DNA from: Clostridia bacterium
GTDB taxonomy: Bacteria; Bacillota; Clostridia; Oscillospirales; CAG-272
NCBI GenBank assembly: GCA_017454675.1
Contig: JAFTCN010000081.1
Span: forward strand, 1 to 40,759
Length of the DNA: 40,759 nt
Direction of reading: 5' to 3'
In this document: piece by piece, positions 39,600-40,759 of the stretch
Position numbering within the stretch: position 1 is the first letter of the stretch
Layout: each line of letters starts with the position of its first letter
Made by a program: the position numbers and the translations under genes
The notes under the pieces: model-generated
The model's input: only the letters and a program-made list of their open reading frames with translations
Databases searched by the model: none
What the model was told of the DNA's origin: nothing

Positions 39600-40646
39600 A
39601 TGGACGACACAAAAATCGATTACAGGAAAGTAACCACCCTGGAAGTGTATGCTATAAAAAAGACTATCATTCGGCAATGGAAAGACGGAAAAGATACGGC
39701 TGAAATCCATGATAACACAGGGATGTGCATCAATACTGTTCGCGAGGTGATTCGCAAATACAAAGAGGGTGGCATGAAAGCTCTGAAACCTCAGAAAAAA
39801 GGCAGACGCACAGGGACATGTATGAAGCTTACTGCTGAGCAAAGCAAAGAAATACAGAAGATAATCATCGACAAAGACCCGGACCAGCTTAAAATGCCTT
39901 TTGCACTCTGGACAAGGAAGGCCGTAAAAGAACTGATTAAAGACAAATACGGGATTGATATGCCCATCCGAACAGTTGGTGATTATCTCAAAAGGTGGGG
40001 TTTTACGCCACAGAAACCAGAGAAGATGTCAAGGCATCAAAATGCGGCAGCAGTAAACAAATGGCTCGACGAAGAGTATCCTGCGGTAAAAGAGCAGGCA
40101 AAGCGTGAAAATGCGCTGATTTTCTGGATGGACGAGACGGCCGTGCAGAACTGTAGCAACCTTGTACGAGGATATTCTCTTAAAGGACAGACCCCGGTTC
40201 TGAAACTGGAAACCAAGAAGATGCATATCAATATGGTTTCAGCAATAAACAATACCGGAGCGGTCTTTTTCAAGATCTATAAGGATGCCATGAACACGGA
40301 TCTGCTGAAAGATTTCTGCGAAAGGCTGATTAGGGATCAGAAAGGGCGGAAAGTTTTGCTGATCTGCGATAATCTAAAAGTACATCATGCGCATATCTTT
40401 AGAGACTGGCTAGCTGAAAGGAAAGACAAGATTGAAGTGTTTTATCTTCCGTCATACTCTCCCGAATACAATCCGGACGAGTATCTGAACAACGATCTGA
40501 AACAGAATATCGCACTTAAACCTCAGGCACGGAATGCCGATGATATTCAGAAATACACTGAGGACTTCATGACCGATCTTTCAGATAAACCCGATCATGT
40601 AAAGGCGTATTTCGATCACGAAAAACTCAAATCATATAAGGGCTGA
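39600..40646 (+). CDS. IS630-family transposase
   Basis: 348 aa from the ATG at 39600, about 30 bases after a consensus -10. An N-terminal helix-turn-helix (DTAEIHDNTGMCINTVREVI, ~39-58) and a second winged-helix region are followed by the DDE core: IFWMDETAV (~178-186), LLICDNLKVHHA (~258-269), and YLPSYSPEYNPDEYLNNDLK (~283-302). All three acidic residues are present, so the enzyme looks active. It catalyses cut-and-paste movement at TA targets. Codon use is more AT-rich than that of neighbouring housekeeping genes, as expected of a mobile element. Confidence 0.93.
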   Translation: MDDTKIDYRKVTTLEVYAIKKTIIRQWKDGKDTAEIHDNTGMCINTVREVIRKYKEGGMKALKPQKKGRRTGTCMKLTAEQSKEIQKIIIDKDPDQLKMPFALWTRKAVKELIKDKYGIDMPIRTVGDYLKRWGFTPQKPEKMSRHQNAAAVNKWLDEEYPAVKEQAKRENALIFWMDETAVQNCSNLVRGYSLKGQTPVLKLETKKMHINMVSAINNTGAVFFKIYKDAMNTDLLKDFCERLIRDQKGRKVLLICDNLKVHHAHIFRDWLAERKDKIEVFYLPSYSPEYNPDEYLNNDLKQNIALKPQARNADDIQKYTEDFMTDLSDKPDHVKAYFDHEKLKSYKG

Positions 40647-40647
40647 T

Positions 40648-40668
40648 TCAACCATTTGTTAATCGCCG
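40648..40668 (-). repeat. Right terminal inverted repeat of the IS630-family element
   Basis: On the minus strand it reads CGGCGATTAA, CA, AAT, G, GTTGA, complementary in orientation to the left repeat. It begins two bases after the transposase stop. Confidence 0.8.
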
Positions 40669-40759
40669 GAATAATAATCATTCTGTTTGTGGTTGTCTTG
40701 GCATTGAAAGGTTGTAGCCAATTTCTCTCAAAAGTGCCATCTGTACCCAGCGATTATAC
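40656..40759 (+). CDS. Hydrophobic reading frame running off the window, possibly 5'-truncated by the IS
   Basis: From a TTG inside the right inverted repeat the frame stays open for 34 codons to the window end. It encodes a hydrophobic stretch (AGIIIILFVVVLALKGCSQF) like a membrane anchor or lipoprotein signal, with Cys in LKGC. No ribosome site precedes the TTG. The true start may have been lost when the element inserted, or may lie elsewhere. Confidence 0.35.
   Translation, partial: MLIAGIIIILFVVVLALKGCSQFLSKVPSVPSDY

Larger units (their letters stand above)
39520..40671 (+). mobile_element. IS630-family insertion sequence
   Basis: About 1,152 bp with imperfect 21-bp inverted repeats and one transposase gene of family size. 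TA dinucleotides at 39518-39519 and 40672-40673 fit the TA target duplication of IS630/mariner elements. Ends were set from the repeats and TA flanks and could be off by a few bases. Confidence 0.8.

Noticed and set aside
1..40759. tRNA, rRNA and CRISPR loci
   Set aside because: I looked through the intergenic spacers and saw no cloverleaf, rRNA-like or repeat-spacer sequence. A covariance search could still find a small RNA.

Overview
The window looks like chromosomal DNA of an uncultured, probably anaerobic gut or rumen Clostridia (Oscillospiraceae/Christensenellales-like). The evidence is strong AGGAGG-type ribosome binding sites, textbook TTGACA-17-TATAAT promoters, GC-rich coding sequence, split transketolase subunits, a CD1871A-type CXXC microprotein, Trk/Ktr potassium uptake, and clostridial-type surface proteins. 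This assignment is an inference. No rRNA, tRNA, CRISPR array or prophage was seen.

Layout. 1-3.0 kb: a secreted zinc-dependent phospholipase C-like protein (minus, cut by the window start) with two PLAT-like domains. 3.1-8.9 kb: a minus-strand block. One promoter (8969-8997) and one terminator (3584-3633) bracket six genes: a large CvpA-like membrane protein, a TIGR04076-GNAT fusion, an ECF-type sigma factor, a small membrane protein, a 7-TM protein and a PrsW-family intramembrane protease. The last five overlap or nearly overlap. A paralog of the small membrane protein follows the terminator. 9.1-12.4 kb (plus): both transketolase subunits, a TIM-barrel hydrolase-like protein and a DUF1858 protein. 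12.6-17.7 kb (minus): a 2-oxoacid dehydrogenase operon, E2-E3-fused E1. 18.2-25.3 kb (plus): NUDIX hydrolase, TrkA, TrkH, KtrB-like, KtrA-like and glycerate kinase. 25.3-27.5 kb (minus): a beta-helix lipoprotein.

27.5-31.1 kb is an AT-richer island. It holds a leader-like small ORF and two tandem paralogs of an unrecognised surface protein with sortase-like C-termini. Their ends are nearly identical and their centres have diverged. Four copies of a short palindromic repeat lie in the spacers. 31.3-35.0 kb (minus): a GH20-like protein, HprK-like kinase, PqqD/RRE protein, S24/S26 peptidase and nucleotidyltransferase. This set resembles lasso-peptide tailoring genes but has no cyclase, leader protease or visible precursor. 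35.2-37.8 kb (minus): a TlpA lipoprotein, CXXC microprotein, NapH-like 4Fe-4S membrane protein and three less characterised genes including a 49-aa ORF. 38.1-39.4 kb (plus): a surface protein with FN3-like modules and a Thr-rich stalk. 39.5-40.7 kb: an apparently intact IS630-family element next to a hydrophobic reading frame that runs off the window.

The best candidates for something undescribed are the sigma/PrsW membrane operon, the PqqD-kinase-peptidase-nucleotidyltransferase cassette, and the 27.5-31.1 kb island with its repeats, leader ORF and conserved-end/variable-centre surface genes.
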